DNA of 64,000 nt, taken from the NCBI RefSeq assembly GCF_030317105.1, contig NZ_JASZYG010000001.1, positions 868,001 through 932,000 on the forward strand. The letters run 5' to 3'. A model generated the notes under the pieces. The model had not been told where the DNA came from. It ran no database searches and saw only the letters and a program-made list of their open reading frames with translations. Shown piece after piece: positions 28,364 through 37,259 of this stretch; within the stretch, counting starts at the first letter, position 1; each line of letters begins with the position of its first letter. Position numbers and translations under genes: made by a program. The DNA comes from Variovorax brevis (GTDB taxonomy: Bacteria; Pseudomonadota; Gammaproteobacteria; Burkholderiales; Burkholderiaceae_C).

Positions 28364-29233
28364 ATGCGCATCGCTACATACATCGCCGACGGCACCCGCC
28401 GCGTGGGTCTCGTTTCCGACGACGGCCTCACCCTCCGACCGCTCGACCTCACACCGCAGCAGGCGGCCGCAGGTGCCTTGAGCATCATCGAATCCATGGC
28501 CGAAGGCGGCCCTGCTCCGATCGCGGCCGGCCCCGCCGTCAAGGTCGCGGACGTCGCGCTCGACGCGCCGCTGCCCAAGCCCCGGCGCAACCTCTGGTGC
28601 GTCGGCCGCAACTACCACGCGCATGCCAGGGAACTTTCGGCATCGGTCTTCAAGGACAGCGGCGCGAAGACCGATGAGTGGCCCATCGTCTTCACCAAGG
28701 TGCCCGAATGCGTGGTCGGCCCGCACGACGACGTGCTGGTTCCCGGCGAGATCTCGACGCAGATCGACTACGAGGCCGAGCTCGCCGTGGTCATCGGCAA
28801 AGGCGGCAAAAACATCACGCGCGCCGCGGCCATGGACCATGTGTTCGGCTACACGGTCGTCAACGATGTGACGGCGCGCGACGTGCAGATTCGCCACGGC
28901 CAGTGGGACATGGGCAAGTCCTTCGACACCTTCTGCCCGATGGGCCCGTGGATCGTGACGGCCGACGAATTCGACGGCACCAAGACGCGCGTGCGTTGCT
29001 GGGTCAACGGCGAGTTGCGTCAGGACGGCCCGACCGAGAACATGATCTTCGACATCCCGACGCTCATCGAGACGATCTCGCGCGGCATCACGCTGTATCC
29101 GGGCGATGTCATCGCCACCGGCACGCCGGCCGGCGTAGGCATGGGCATGACGCCGCCGCGCTACCTGAAGGCAGGCGACGTGGTGCGGGTCGAAATCGAT
29201 CGCCTGGGCGCAATCGAAAACAAGTTCGTCTGA
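28364..29233 (+). CDS. Fumarylacetoacetate hydrolase (FAH) family protein
   Basis: A 289-aa FAH-fold enzyme; the family cleaves or hydrates C-C or C=C bonds in 2-oxo acids using Mg or Mn. Metal ligands lie in TQIDYEAELAVVIG (Glu-x-Glu) and the following YTVVNDVTARDVQ (Asp); the C-terminal signature is LYPGDVIATGTPAGVG. AGGAG lies upstream of the ATG. It is first of three genes in a row, before an alpha/beta hydrolase and an amidohydrolase, and divergent from an AraC regulator. It probably acts late in degrading a ring-derived or keto-acid substrate. Confidence 0.92.
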   Translation: MRIATYIADGTRRVGLVSDDGLTLRPLDLTPQQAAAGALSIIESMAEGGPAPIAAGPAVKVADVALDAPLPKPRRNLWCVGRNYHAHARELSASVFKDSGAKTDEWPIVFTKVPECVVGPHDDVLVPGEISTQIDYEAELAVVIGKGGKNITRAAAMDHVFGYTVVNDVTARDVQIRHGQWDMGKSFDTFCPMGPWIVTADEFDGTKTRVRCWVNGELRQDGPTENMIFDIPTLIETISRGITLYPGDVIATGTPAGVGMGMTPPRYLKAGDVVRVEIDRLGAIENKFV

Positions 29234-29244
29234 AGCGCAGCACG

Positions 29245-30027
29245 ATGACCACACAACTCATCAACGGACTGGCCGTCGAGATCGACGGCAATGGCGAGGC
29301 GCTGCTGTGCATCCACGGACTCGGCGGTTCGTCGAACACCTGGACGCCCTTGCTGCCTGCCTTGTCGCACTTCAAGGTGATCCGCCCGGACCTGCCTGGC
29401 AGCGCACGTTCGCCACTGCTCACGCAGCCACTGTCGATCGAAGGCTATGCCGCATCGCTCGAAAGCTTGCTCGCTGAACTGGGCGTCGAATCGGTGCACG
29501 TGATGGCGCATTCGCTCGGCACCGTCGTTGCGCTGCACCTCGCCGTACGCAACCCCGGCAAGATCAAGTCGCTGGCCCTGTTCGGTCCGCTGGTCGCGCC
29601 ACCTGAAGCGGCACGGCCGAACATCGTGGCGCGTGCATCGGCAGCGCGTGGCGGCATCGCCTCCATGCAGGAGATTGCCGACGCCATCGTCAAGGCCGCC
29701 ACCAGCCAGGAGACGAAGGCCGAGCAACCCGCAGTGCTGGCGCTCGTGCGCGAAAGCGTGATGCGCCAACCACCCGAAGGCTACGCGCAAAGCTGCGAGG
29801 CGCTGGCCGCGGCGCAGTCGGCGGAGATCGAGCGCATCGGCGTGCCGACCTTGCTCGTGACCGGCGACCAGGACGGCGTTGCACCGCCCGCCAACGTCGC
29901 CGCCATGGCGGCGCGCATCACCGGTTCCCGGCAGGTGGTCTTCGACGGCTGCGGCCACTGGACCACCTTCGAGAAGCCACAACGCTGCATGCAGGAACTC
30001 GAGCAGTTCCACGCATCGCTGGACTGA
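29245..30027 (+). CDS. Alpha/beta hydrolase (3-oxoadipate enol-lactonase-like)
   Basis: A 260-aa single-domain alpha/beta hydrolase. The oxyanion region is LCIHGLGGSSNTW, the nucleophile elbow AHSLGTVVALHL (Ser), an acid is likely in VTGDQDGVAPP (Asp), and the catalytic histidine is in DGCGHWTTFEKP. This resembles enol-lactonases and meta-cleavage-product hydrolases. It starts 11 bp after the FAH gene and 54 bp before the amidohydrolase, so the three probably form one operon. Exact substrate unresolved. Confidence 0.9.
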   Translation: MTTQLINGLAVEIDGNGEALLCIHGLGGSSNTWTPLLPALSHFKVIRPDLPGSARSPLLTQPLSIEGYAASLESLLAELGVESVHVMAHSLGTVVALHLAVRNPGKIKSLALFGPLVAPPEAARPNIVARASAARGGIASMQEIADAIVKAATSQETKAEQPAVLALVRESVMRQPPEGYAQSCEALAAAQSAEIERIGVPTLLVTGDQDGVAPPANVAAMAARITGSRQVVFDGCGHWTTFEKPQRCMQELEQFHASLD

Positions 30028-30081
30028 TTCAGTTTCTTTTCATCAACCCATTTCCGGCATCACGGGCCGGAGGAGACAAGC

Positions 30082-31422
30082 ATGACCCGCATCGCATTCA
30101 CCAACGTCCGCATCTTCGACGGCACGGGCGAAGACACCTACACCGGCGACGTGCTCGTCGAAGGCAAGCGCATCGTCGATGTCGCCCGCGCGCCCAGGCG
30201 CGTGACCACCGACGACGCCCGCGTCATCGACGGCAAGGGCCGCTTCCTGATGCCCGGCATGACCGAGGCGCACACGCATTTCTCGTGGAACGACCAGCCG
30301 AGCCTGGCCGCCATCCAGTTCATGCCGCCCGAGGAACACACGCTGTGGTGCGTGCGCGTGGCCAAGCGCTATCTCGACATGGGCTGGACCTCGGCCATCG
30401 GCGCCGCCGCCGCCAAGCCGCGCCTGGACGTGGTGTTGCGCAATGCGATCGATGCGGGCGAATTCCCCGGACCGCGCTACCTCGCGGGCAGCCAGGAGAT
30501 CACCACCATCGGCGCATTGGGCGACAACACCCTGCCGCACATGAAGTTCGAGGAACTGAGCTTCGGCAGCGTGTGCAGCGGTCCGGAGGAAATCCGCAGG
30601 TCGGCGCGCACCTTCATCAAGTACGGCGTCAATCACCTGAAGATCAACCTTTCGGGCGAATACATCGCCGGCCTGCCCGCCGAGATGTCGCCATTTGCAG
30701 AGGAAGAAGTCGCGATGCTCGCGCAGGAAGCCAAACGCTACGGCAAGCGCATGGCTGCGCATGCAAGGTCGAGCGAATCGGTCAAGCAGTGCGTTCGGCA
30801 CGGCATCGAAATGGTCTACCACGCCAGCTTCGCGGACGAAGAGGCGCTCGACATGCTCGAAGCGGCCAAGGACAAGCACTTCGTCGCGCCGGGCATCGGC
30901 TGGCTCATCCGCACCACCTTCCACGCGGCAGAGTACGGCATAACAGAGGCCGTCGCCACGCAGATGGGCTACAAGCGCGAGTTGGAGATCGCCTCGGCAT
31001 CGCTGCGCAAGATGCACCAGCGCGGCATCCGGATCCTGCCCGGCGGCGATTATGGCTTTGCATGGATGCCGCACGGCACCAACGCCAACGACCTGCAGTA
31101 CTTCGTGGACTACATTGGCATGACGCCCAAGGAAGCACTGATGGCGGCGACCAGATTGGGTGGCGAAATCATGCTGCGTCCGGATGAGTTGGGGCAGCTG
31201 AAGGCAGGCTATCTGGCGGACATCGTGCTGGTGGATGGCGATCCACTGAAGGACCTGTCGATCCTGACCGATCCGGCGAAGATCCAGCTCGTGATGAAGG
31301 ACGGCGTGATCTACAAGGATTGCGCGACGCCCGTGCCGGCGGAAGCCGCATTGCATCTGGAAGGGGCTGACTTTCCGCTGCGTGAGGAAGGCGTCAAGGA
31401 GGCGCTTGCCGAGATGCATTGA
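30082..31422 (+). CDS. Amidohydrolase family protein (imidazolonepropionase/Zn-dipeptidase-like)
   Basis: A 446-aa metal-dependent hydrolase of the composite-domain amidohydrolase type. Metal ligands are visible: HTH (His64, His66) in MTEAHTHFSWN, a bridging Lys in VNHLKINLSGEY, His in KRMAAHARSSES and in MVYHASFADEE, and the catalytic Asp in LPGGDYGFAW. The C-terminal strand ADIVLVDGDPLKDLSIL closes the beta-sandwich domain. GGAG precedes the ATG. It follows the alpha/beta hydrolase and probably opens an amide, lactam or ester ring of the pathway substrate. Confidence 0.9.
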   Translation: MTRIAFTNVRIFDGTGEDTYTGDVLVEGKRIVDVARAPRRVTTDDARVIDGKGRFLMPGMTEAHTHFSWNDQPSLAAIQFMPPEEHTLWCVRVAKRYLDMGWTSAIGAAAAKPRLDVVLRNAIDAGEFPGPRYLAGSQEITTIGALGDNTLPHMKFEELSFGSVCSGPEEIRRSARTFIKYGVNHLKINLSGEYIAGLPAEMSPFAEEEVAMLAQEAKRYGKRMAAHARSSESVKQCVRHGIEMVYHASFADEEALDMLEAAKDKHFVAPGIGWLIRTTFHAAEYGITEAVATQMGYKRELEIASASLRKMHQRGIRILPGGDYGFAWMPHGTNANDLQYFVDYIGMTPKEALMAATRLGGEIMLRPDELGQLKAGYLADIVLVDGDPLKDLSILTDPAKIQLVMKDGVIYKDCATPVPAEAALHLEGADFPLREEGVKEALAEMH

Positions 31423-31530
31423 GCGCCAGGCGACCGAACGGGGTGGCAGGATCGCCGCAGTGCAGCATGACTACGCATTGCCCTTCCCCCCGGCACGGCG
31501 TATCGTGGGCGTCAGGAAGGAGCAGAGCCC

Positions 31531-31914
31531 ATGCCCTCACCCAGAAGCCACGGACGCCACGAAACTGGCCGCATGCCCTCGGGCGCCTTCGGCAGCCCCA
31601 TGCCCATCGCGCCCTCGGATGCCGCGCACTTGTGCGAACGCGCGGTGCAAGCCATCTGGCACAGCCTGGATGCGCATGACCTGCTGGACGCGCACGTCAG
31701 GGCGGATCTCGCGGATGTGCTGGAACCCCTGGCTGCGCTGGAATTCACCGACCGGCTTCCGCGGCTGATCAAGACGCTCAGGATGCCCGACCCCATCGAC
31801 CCGTCCTACCTGTATTGGCTCACGCGCCGGCTCCTGACGCTGGTGCCCGAACTGCAGGCCGAGGAAGTCGCTCTCACCCGGCCCGCCGCCAAGCCGCCTT
31901 CGTCGCTGACCTGA
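31531..31914 (+). CDS. Hypothetical protein (127 aa)
   Basis: A 127-aa frame with a clear ribosome site (AGGAAGGAG before the ATG). The first 28 residues are low-complexity and basic; the rest is helical with regularly spaced Leu (DLLDAHVRADLADVLEPLAA) and ends in a Pro/Ser-rich tail. No family is recognised and no membrane segment is seen. It follows the amidohydrolase gene by 108 bp and converges on the PobR-like regulator with no gap. The role is unknown. Confidence 0.6.
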   Translation: MPSPRSHGRHETGRMPSGAFGSPMPIAPSDAAHLCERAVQAIWHSLDAHDLLDAHVRADLADVLEPLAALEFTDRLPRLIKTLRMPDPIDPSYLYWLTRRLLTLVPELQAEEVALTRPAAKPPSSLT

Positions 31915-31915
31915 T

Positions 31916-32812
31916 TCAGCGCCCTGCGCGCGCGGGCACGGCCTGCGCGCCCGAGGCAATGCGCGCGCGAAACTCCGAGGGCGCGCAACCCGTTTCGCCC
32001 TTGAAGAACCGGCTGAAGTAGGCCGCGTCCTCGAAGCCCAACTGTTGCGCCACGTCGGCCACCGAGGCTTCAGTGTGGACGAGCACGCGCCGCGCTTCCA
32101 GCGCCAGCCGCTCGTGCAGGATGGCCAGCGCGCTCGTGCTGGACACGGCGCGGCAGACGCGGCTCAGGTGGTCGGCCGTCACGCCCAATGCATCGGCATA
32201 GAAGGCCAGCGGACGATGCTCGTGAAAATGCCGCTCGATCAGCGCTCGGTAGCGCTGCACCAGGGTGTCGCGCAAGGCCTCGCGCTTGCCGACGCCGGTG
32301 GTGGCCTGCTCCTGGCGCAGGAACCACAGCGCGAGCAGCACCACATGCGACTGCAGCGCCTCGGCGCGGCCCACGCGTTGCGCATGAAACTCCTCGCCCA
32401 CGTCGTCGAAATGCCGGCTGCATTCGGCGGCGTTCGCGTCATCGAGCACCAGCGTTTGCGCCAGGCGCTGCGCCACCAGCGGCGAATGGGCACTGAGCGA
32501 GGCCAGCGCCGCGCTGGGCACCGACACCTGGCAGCCGCTGCTTTCGGGCTGGTACTCGAAGCTGTGCACCGTGCCGGGCGCGATCATCAACGCCGCCGGT
32601 GCGCGCAGCGCATGCCGTTCGCCGTCCACGGTGCCAACCATTGCGCCTTCGGTCAGCAACTGGAACTGGTGCAGCCCTTCGTGCCGGTGGGCCGGAATTC
32701 TCCAATGATGCTGCTGCGCGCGTACGCGGATCGACTCGTAGTGCAGGCTGTCTTCCGGTTGGAAGTGGCGCACTTCCTTGAAGGGGACGATGAGGAGCTT
32801 GCTGGGTCGCAT
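31916..32812 (-). CDS. PobR-like AraC family transcriptional regulator
   Basis: A 298-aa regulator. The N-terminal cupin sensing domain contains IPAHRHEGLHQFQLLTEG and LMIAPGTVHSFEYQPE. The C-terminal AraC helix-turn-helix includes LGVTADHLSRVCRAV and LGFEDAAYFSRFFKGETG. The arrangement matches PobR-type activators of 4-hydroxybenzoate genes, though no pobA is adjacent. It is divergent from the Bug/ThDP-enzyme/GlcG genes and probably controls them. The start MRPSKLLIVPFKEV is preferred; a longer frame exists. Confidence 0.9.
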   Translation of the reverse strand: MRPSKLLIVPFKEVRHFQPEDSLHYESIRVRAQQHHWRIPAHRHEGLHQFQLLTEGAMVGTVDGERHALRAPAALMIAPGTVHSFEYQPESSGCQVSVPSAALASLSAHSPLVAQRLAQTLVLDDANAAECSRHFDDVGEEFHAQRVGRAEALQSHVVLLALWFLRQEQATTGVGKREALRDTLVQRYRALIERHFHEHRPLAFYADALGVTADHLSRVCRAVSSTSALAILHERLALEARRVLVHTEASVADVAQQLGFEDAAYFSRFFKGETGCAPSEFRARIASGAQAVPARAGR

Positions 32813-32957
32813 GGCAGTGTCAGTTGGAGGCCGGAAATCTACAGGCGGCTTGCCGTTTCGTCCATGGTCGTGCAACAGATGCACGCCTAAGCTGAGGGCA
32901 TTCCCTCACAACAGGGCGCCGGCGCATGGGCTGGTTGCCAGACAACAGGAGACAAGC

Positions 32958-33947
32958 ATGTGGAATCGACGCGAACTGCTGCAACGGAGCGCCGCGCTGA
33001 CGGCCGTGGGCAGCCTGGGCTTGCCGCGCTTGGCAGCGGCGCAACTCAACGGCACGGCCGCGATCATCTCGGGCTTTCCGCCAGGCGGCATGGGTGACAA
33101 CGTGGCGCGCCCGGTGGCCGAGCGGCTGCGCGGTCGCTACGCGACGGCACTGGTGGTGGAAAGCCGCACCGGCGCGGGCGGGCGCATTGCGGTCGAATAC
33201 GTCAAGCGCGCCGCGCCCGACGGGCTCACCATCCTGCAGATCCCCAGTTCGCCAATGGTGCTGTACCCCCACACCTACAAGAAGCTCAACTACGACACGC
33301 TGGCTGACTTTGCGCCCGTGTGCTCCACGGTGACCTACGCCTTCTCCTTCACGGCCGGACCGGGGTTGCCCGCCGAAATCAAGACCGTGGCCGACTACGT
33401 GACGTGGGCCAAGGCCAACCCCAAGCTCGCCACCTATGGCGTGCCGGCGGCGGGCTCCGCACTGCACTTCGCCGGCATGATGCTGCAGAAGGCGGCCGGC
33501 ATCGAAATGACCAGCGTGCCCTATCGCGGCGGTGCGCCGCTGCTCAACGACGTGATGGGCGGCCAGGTGCCGGTCAGCTTCAACGTCATCGGCGAGGTGA
33601 TGCCGCACATCAAGTCCGGCAAGCTGCGCTCGCTGGGCGTGACCAGTGCGCAGCGCTCGCCCTTCCTGCCCGAGGTACCCACGCTGGTCGAGCAGGGCTA
33701 CAAGGATGTGATCGTGCAGGAATGGCTCGGCTGGTTCCTGCCGGCGAAGACGCCAGGCGACATCGTCAAGAGCCTGAACATGCAGGTGCGCGAGGCGCTG
33801 CAGGCCCCGGACTACATCACGCAGCTGGCCACCTACGGCCTGCAGCCCATTCACCAGTCGCCCGAGGAGTTCACGCAGGTCGTGAAGGCGGACCTCGCGA
33901 AGTGGGCGCCCATCGTGCGCGCCACCGGCTTCACCGCGGAGGACTGA
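32958..33947 (+). CDS. Bug family periplasmic solute-binding protein (possible Tat signal)
   Basis: A 329-aa Bug receptor. AGGAGA precedes the ATG. The signal region starts MWNRRELLQRSAALTAVGSL, which has a twin-arginine pair and a weak hydrophobic core, so Tat export is possible. The mature protein has ISGFPPGGMGDNVARPVAE in place of the usual VPFPPGG loop and VVESRTGAGGRIAVEYV. It starts the transcript that continues into a ThDP enzyme 4 bp later. The ligand is likely a small organic acid. Confidence 0.92.
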   Translation: MWNRRELLQRSAALTAVGSLGLPRLAAAQLNGTAAIISGFPPGGMGDNVARPVAERLRGRYATALVVESRTGAGGRIAVEYVKRAAPDGLTILQIPSSPMVLYPHTYKKLNYDTLADFAPVCSTVTYAFSFTAGPGLPAEIKTVADYVTWAKANPKLATYGVPAAGSALHFAGMMLQKAAGIEMTSVPYRGGAPLLNDVMGGQVPVSFNVIGEVMPHIKSGKLRSLGVTSAQRSPFLPEVPTLVEQGYKDVIVQEWLGWFLPAKTPGDIVKSLNMQVREALQAPDYITQLATYGLQPIHQSPEEFTQVVKADLAKWAPIVRATGFTAED

Positions 33948-33951
33948 CCCC

Positions 33952-35679
33952 GTGCTTCGACTCACAGGCGCGCAGGCGCTGGTGCGCATCCTGGCGGGTG
34001 AAGGCGTGCCCTTTGCGTTCGGAATCGTCGGCGGCAAGCTCGCGCCGCTGATGCACGCGCTCTCGCAGCAGGACGCCGTGCGCTTCGTCGGCGTGCGCCA
34101 CGAAGCCACCGCGCCGATGATGGCCGCTGCCGTGCACGCGGGCTCGGGCCGCATGGCCGTCGCGCTCGGCGAGATGGGTCCGGGCGGCTTGAACCTTGCG
34201 TCAGGCATGGGCGTCGCCTTCAACAACAACCTGCCGCTGCTGGCCGTCACCACCAACCAGCACCGCGCGGCGGCGTACCCGCACAGCGGCATGTTCATGG
34301 ACCTGGACACGCAGGCGGTGTTCGCGCCCATCACCAAATGGAACGCGGTGGTGCACGACGCACGGCGCATTCCCGAACTGGCGCGGCGTGCCTTTCGCGA
34401 AGCCTTGTCGGGCCGGCCGGGACCGGTGCACCTGGACATTCCGCAGGACGTTCTTTCTGCCGCGACCGACTATGCGGATGACGAGTTCGATCTGGCGCCC
34501 TCGCGCTACCGCATCACCACGGGGCCGCGCCCTGCCGCTGACGCGGTGGAAGCCGCGGTGCGCCTGCTGCGGGAGGCCAGGCGGCCGCTGGTGGTGGCCG
34601 GCGGCGGCGTGGTGACGAGCGGCGCGGCCGATGCCTTGCGCGACATTGCCCGGCGCCTGCATGCACCCGTCGTGCCGACGCAGATGGCGCTCGGTGTTAT
34701 CGCGAGCAACAGCCCGCACTTCATCGGCCACGGTGGCCTGATCGCGGGCGATGCGGTGCGCACAGCCTTCGAACAGGCGGACGTGGTGCTCAGCGTCGGT
34801 TGCCGCTATTCGTCGTGGATGTGGGACGAGCGCGGACCGTTCGCGCGGCGTGGGCATCGCACCATCAGCATCAACATCGATCCGTCCGCGCTGGGCCATC
34901 CGGCGGTGCATGAAGTGGCGATGCAGGCCGATGCGCGACTTGCGCTGCAGGACCTGATGACCGCGCTCGATGCAGCGCCGCCTCTCGCGCCCGATGACGA
35001 ATGGCTTCGCAGCATCCGCACCGTGCGCGCAGGCTACGAATCGCGCCTGGCCGAACTGGCGCGAGACCCCGATCCGGTGATGCATCCGGCCGCGCTCGCC
35101 AAGGCCATCGGCGACGCCTTGCCCCAGGACGCATTGGCCGTGTTCGACGGCGGCCACACCACCTTCTGGAGCAACGACATCACGCCGGTCGACGCGGTGC
35201 GAACGCGCTTTCACGAACCCGGCATGAGCCACCTCGGCTTCGGCCTGCCCTATGCGATGTCCCTGCAACTGCAACACCCATCGCGGCCGGTATTCGACAT
35301 CACCGGCGACGGCTCCTTCGGCTTCACGTTGAACGAACTCGACACCGCGCGACGCGCAGGGCTGAAGGTCGTCTGCATCATCCACAACAACGCGGCCTGG
35401 GGCATCATCCGCGCCGGCCAGAAGGCGCAACTGGGCTTTGAATTCTCGACAAGCCTGGAGGGCACTGACTACGCCGCCATTGCACGTGGCTTCGGCTGCC
35501 ATGGCGAGACGGTGACCCGCGCCGAAGAGGTGGCCCCTGCCATCCAGCGCGCCCTCGCATCCGGCTTGCCCAGCGTGCTCGACTGCCGCACGCGCTTTAC
35601 GCCGCACCCCGCAGGCCCGGCCTTCGGCAGCATGAACCGCTTCGGCTTCGACGCGCTCGTACCACCCTCCCATTCCTGA
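33952..35679 (+). CDS. Thiamine diphosphate-binding enzyme (acetolactate synthase/benzoylformate decarboxylase-like)
   Basis: A 575-aa ThDP enzyme with PYR, central and PP domains. The PYR-domain glutamate is Glu51 in GVRHEATAPMM. The central domain carries RRPLVVAGGGVVTSGAA, and the PP domain carries the ThDP motif TGDGSFGFTLNELDTA to HNNAAWG. The GTG start lies 4 bp after the Bug stop. A FAD-specific signature is not evident. Decarboxylation or ligation of a 2-oxo acid is expected; acetolactate synthase itself is unlikely because no regulatory subunit or other branched-chain gene is near. Confidence 0.9.
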   Translation: MLRLTGAQALVRILAGEGVPFAFGIVGGKLAPLMHALSQQDAVRFVGVRHEATAPMMAAAVHAGSGRMAVALGEMGPGGLNLASGMGVAFNNNLPLLAVTTNQHRAAAYPHSGMFMDLDTQAVFAPITKWNAVVHDARRIPELARRAFREALSGRPGPVHLDIPQDVLSAATDYADDEFDLAPSRYRITTGPRPAADAVEAAVRLLREARRPLVVAGGGVVTSGAADALRDIARRLHAPVVPTQMALGVIASNSPHFIGHGGLIAGDAVRTAFEQADVVLSVGCRYSSWMWDERGPFARRGHRTISINIDPSALGHPAVHEVAMQADARLALQDLMTALDAAPPLAPDDEWLRSIRTVRAGYESRLAELARDPDPVMHPAALAKAIGDALPQDALAVFDGGHTTFWSNDITPVDAVRTRFHEPGMSHLGFGLPYAMSLQLQHPSRPVFDITGDGSFGFTLNELDTARRAGLKVVCIIHNNAAWGIIRAGQKAQLGFEFSTSLEGTDYAAIARGFGCHGETVTRAEEVAPAIQRALASGLPSVLDCRTRFTPHPAGPAFGSMNRFGFDALVPPSHS

Positions 35680-35694
35680 CATGCTTCGCACACC

Positions 35695-36120
35695 ATGACC
35701 ACACTCACCCTCACCCAAGCCAACCAGATCATCGCCGCCGCGCTCGCGCATTCGAAGCAGTCCGGCTACGCGCCCATGGGCATTGCCGTGCTCGACGACG
35801 CGGGCCACCTCAAGGCCTTTGCGCGCGAAGACGGCGCGAGCATGTTCCGTTTCGACGTCGCGCAGGCCAAGGCCTGGGGAGCAGTCGGCATGGGCGTGTC
35901 GAGCCGCGTGCTGTTCGAACGGGCCAAGGGCAACCCGAACTTCTTCGTGTCGCTGTCCGGAACATCGGCGGGGCGCTTCCTGCCGCAGACGGGGGCGGTG
36001 TTGATCAAGGATGCGCAAGGGAAGATTTTGGGCGCGGTCGGCGCGAGTGGCGGGACGGGGGATGAAGATGAGGCGATCTGCATTGCGGGCGTGCAAGCTG
36101 CGGGACTCGCCGCAGGATGA
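35695..36120 (+). CDS. GlcG/HbpS family heme-binding-like protein
   Basis: A 141-aa GlcG-family protein: LTQANQIIAAALAHSKQSGY, then GIAVLDDAGHLKAFAREDGA and a late GGTGDEDEAICIAGVQA. These proteins are common beside hydroxy-acid and diol catabolic genes; some bind heme or are fused to other enzymes, but the role is mostly unknown. It follows the ThDP enzyme after 15 bp and ends the operon. A repeat-rich convergent gap follows. Confidence 0.92.
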   Translation: MTTLTLTQANQIIAAALAHSKQSGYAPMGIAVLDDAGHLKAFAREDGASMFRFDVAQAKAWGAVGMGVSSRVLFERAKGNPNFFVSLSGTSAGRFLPQTGAVLIKDAQGKILGAVGASGGTGDEDEAICIAGVQAAGLAAG

Positions 36121-36121
36121 A

Positions 36122-36270
36122 TTGCTCCCTCGCCCCTCCGGGGGTGGGCTGACTTGCTCCCTCGCCCCTCCGGGGAGAGGGTTGGGGTGAGGGGCACCGG
36201 GCCTATCCACCGCCCCACCCGAACCACGGCCCGGAGCCCTCACCCCTGCCCTCTCCCGGAGGGAGAGGGA
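36122..36270. repeat. Intergenic direct and inverted repeats (REP-like)
   Basis: Between two convergent genes lie a 22-bp direct repeat (36122-36143 and 36154-36175, reading TTGCTCCCTCGCCCCTCCGG followed by GG) and a partly mismatched inverted repeat of about 36 bp (36159-36194 against 36237-36270). The arms carry CCTCTCCC/GGGAGAGG runs. This is the form of repetitive extragenic palindromes common in beta-proteobacterial genomes; it could fold into a long hairpin and end transcription from both sides. Confidence 0.75.
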
Positions 36271-36281
36271 GATGAAGAGGG

Positions 36282-37259
36282 TTACTCAGGGAGCAGGCCG
36301 ATTTCAACGGCAATCTGCCCCAAACGGCGATGCTCCTCACGCAGAAACGCATCGAACTGCTGCGGCGTTTGCGGCGACGCGGCGATCGGTCCAATCGTCA
36401 GCATCTTCTCAACAAACGCCGGCTTCTCCAGCATGGCGTTCACGCCCGCGTTCATCTTCATCACGATGGGTGCAGGCGTGCCGGCTGGCGCAACCATTGC
36501 CAGCCACCCGACCATGTCGAAGCCCGGCAAGCTCTCCGCCAACGCCGGCACGTTGTCCCACCCCGCGATGCGCTTGGGCGATGTCACGGCCAGCATGCGC
36601 AGGCGCCCCTGCTTCACCAGTTGCCCGGTCGATGCCACGTCGGCCACCAGCGCATTCACCTGCCCGCCGATGAGGTCCTGCACGCCCGTGCCGATGGAGC
36701 TGTAGGCCACTAGGTTCGTCTCGGCCTTGGCGCGAGCGTTGAACAGACGCGCGATCATCCCGCCGAAAGTGCGCGGGCCTTCGTTGGCCAGCGAGAGCTT
36801 GCCCGGATCGGCCTTGCTGCGCGCGACCAGGTCCTGCACCGTCTTGATGGGCGAATCGGCGCCCACGAGCAGCGCGAAGGGGCTGTTGGCCACGAAGGCC
36901 ACGGGCGTGAAGTCTTTCAGCGGATCGTAGGGCAGCGTCTTGAACAGGTAGCTGTTGGTCACCAGCGCAGCAGTCGTCGCAAAGTAGAAGGTGTAGCCAT
37001 CGGGCGGCGCCTGCTTGGCTGCCTGCGCGCCGATCACGTTCTGGCCGCCCGGCTTGTTGTCGACCACGAAGGGCTGGCCGATCGATTGCGACAGGCCTTC
37101 GCCGAGCAGCCGCGCGATGGTGTCCGGGCCTGAACCCGGAGGTTGCGACAGCACCAGCTTGATCGGCTTGGCAGGCCATGGCTCCTGCGCGCGCACGAGG
37201 CCGGCCTGCGCCAGCGCCGCGGCCGCCAGGCTCAACTGAAAGCTTCTTCTGTTCATCAT
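36282..37259 (-). CDS. Bug family periplasmic solute-binding protein
   Basis: A 325-aa Bug receptor. The start overlaps the stop of the upstream monooxygenase (TGATG). The signal peptide begins MMNRRSFQLSLAAAALAQAG and is cut near VRAQE. Mature signatures are WPAKPIKLVLSQPPGSGPDT and VVDNKPGGQNVIGAQA. It is the last gene of a ring-cleavage-type operon, so its ligand is probably the aromatic or derived acid degraded by those enzymes. No TctA/TctB partner is present. Confidence 0.92.
   Translation of the reverse strand: MMNRRSFQLSLAAAALAQAGLVRAQEPWPAKPIKLVLSQPPGSGPDTIARLLGEGLSQSIGQPFVVDNKPGGQNVIGAQAAKQAPPDGYTFYFATTAALVTNSYLFKTLPYDPLKDFTPVAFVANSPFALLVGADSPIKTVQDLVARSKADPGKLSLANEGPRTFGGMIARLFNARAKAETNLVAYSSIGTGVQDLIGGQVNALVADVASTGQLVKQGRLRMLAVTSPKRIAGWDNVPALAESLPGFDMVGWLAMVAPAGTPAPIVMKMNAGVNAMLEKPAFVEKMLTIGPIAASPQTPQQFDAFLREEHRRLGQIAVEIGLLPE

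Noticed and set aside
34201..36243. Minus-strand frame of 680 codons opposite the ThDP enzyme and GlcG
   Set aside because: Low-complexity shadow; it also runs into the repeat block and has no plausible start.
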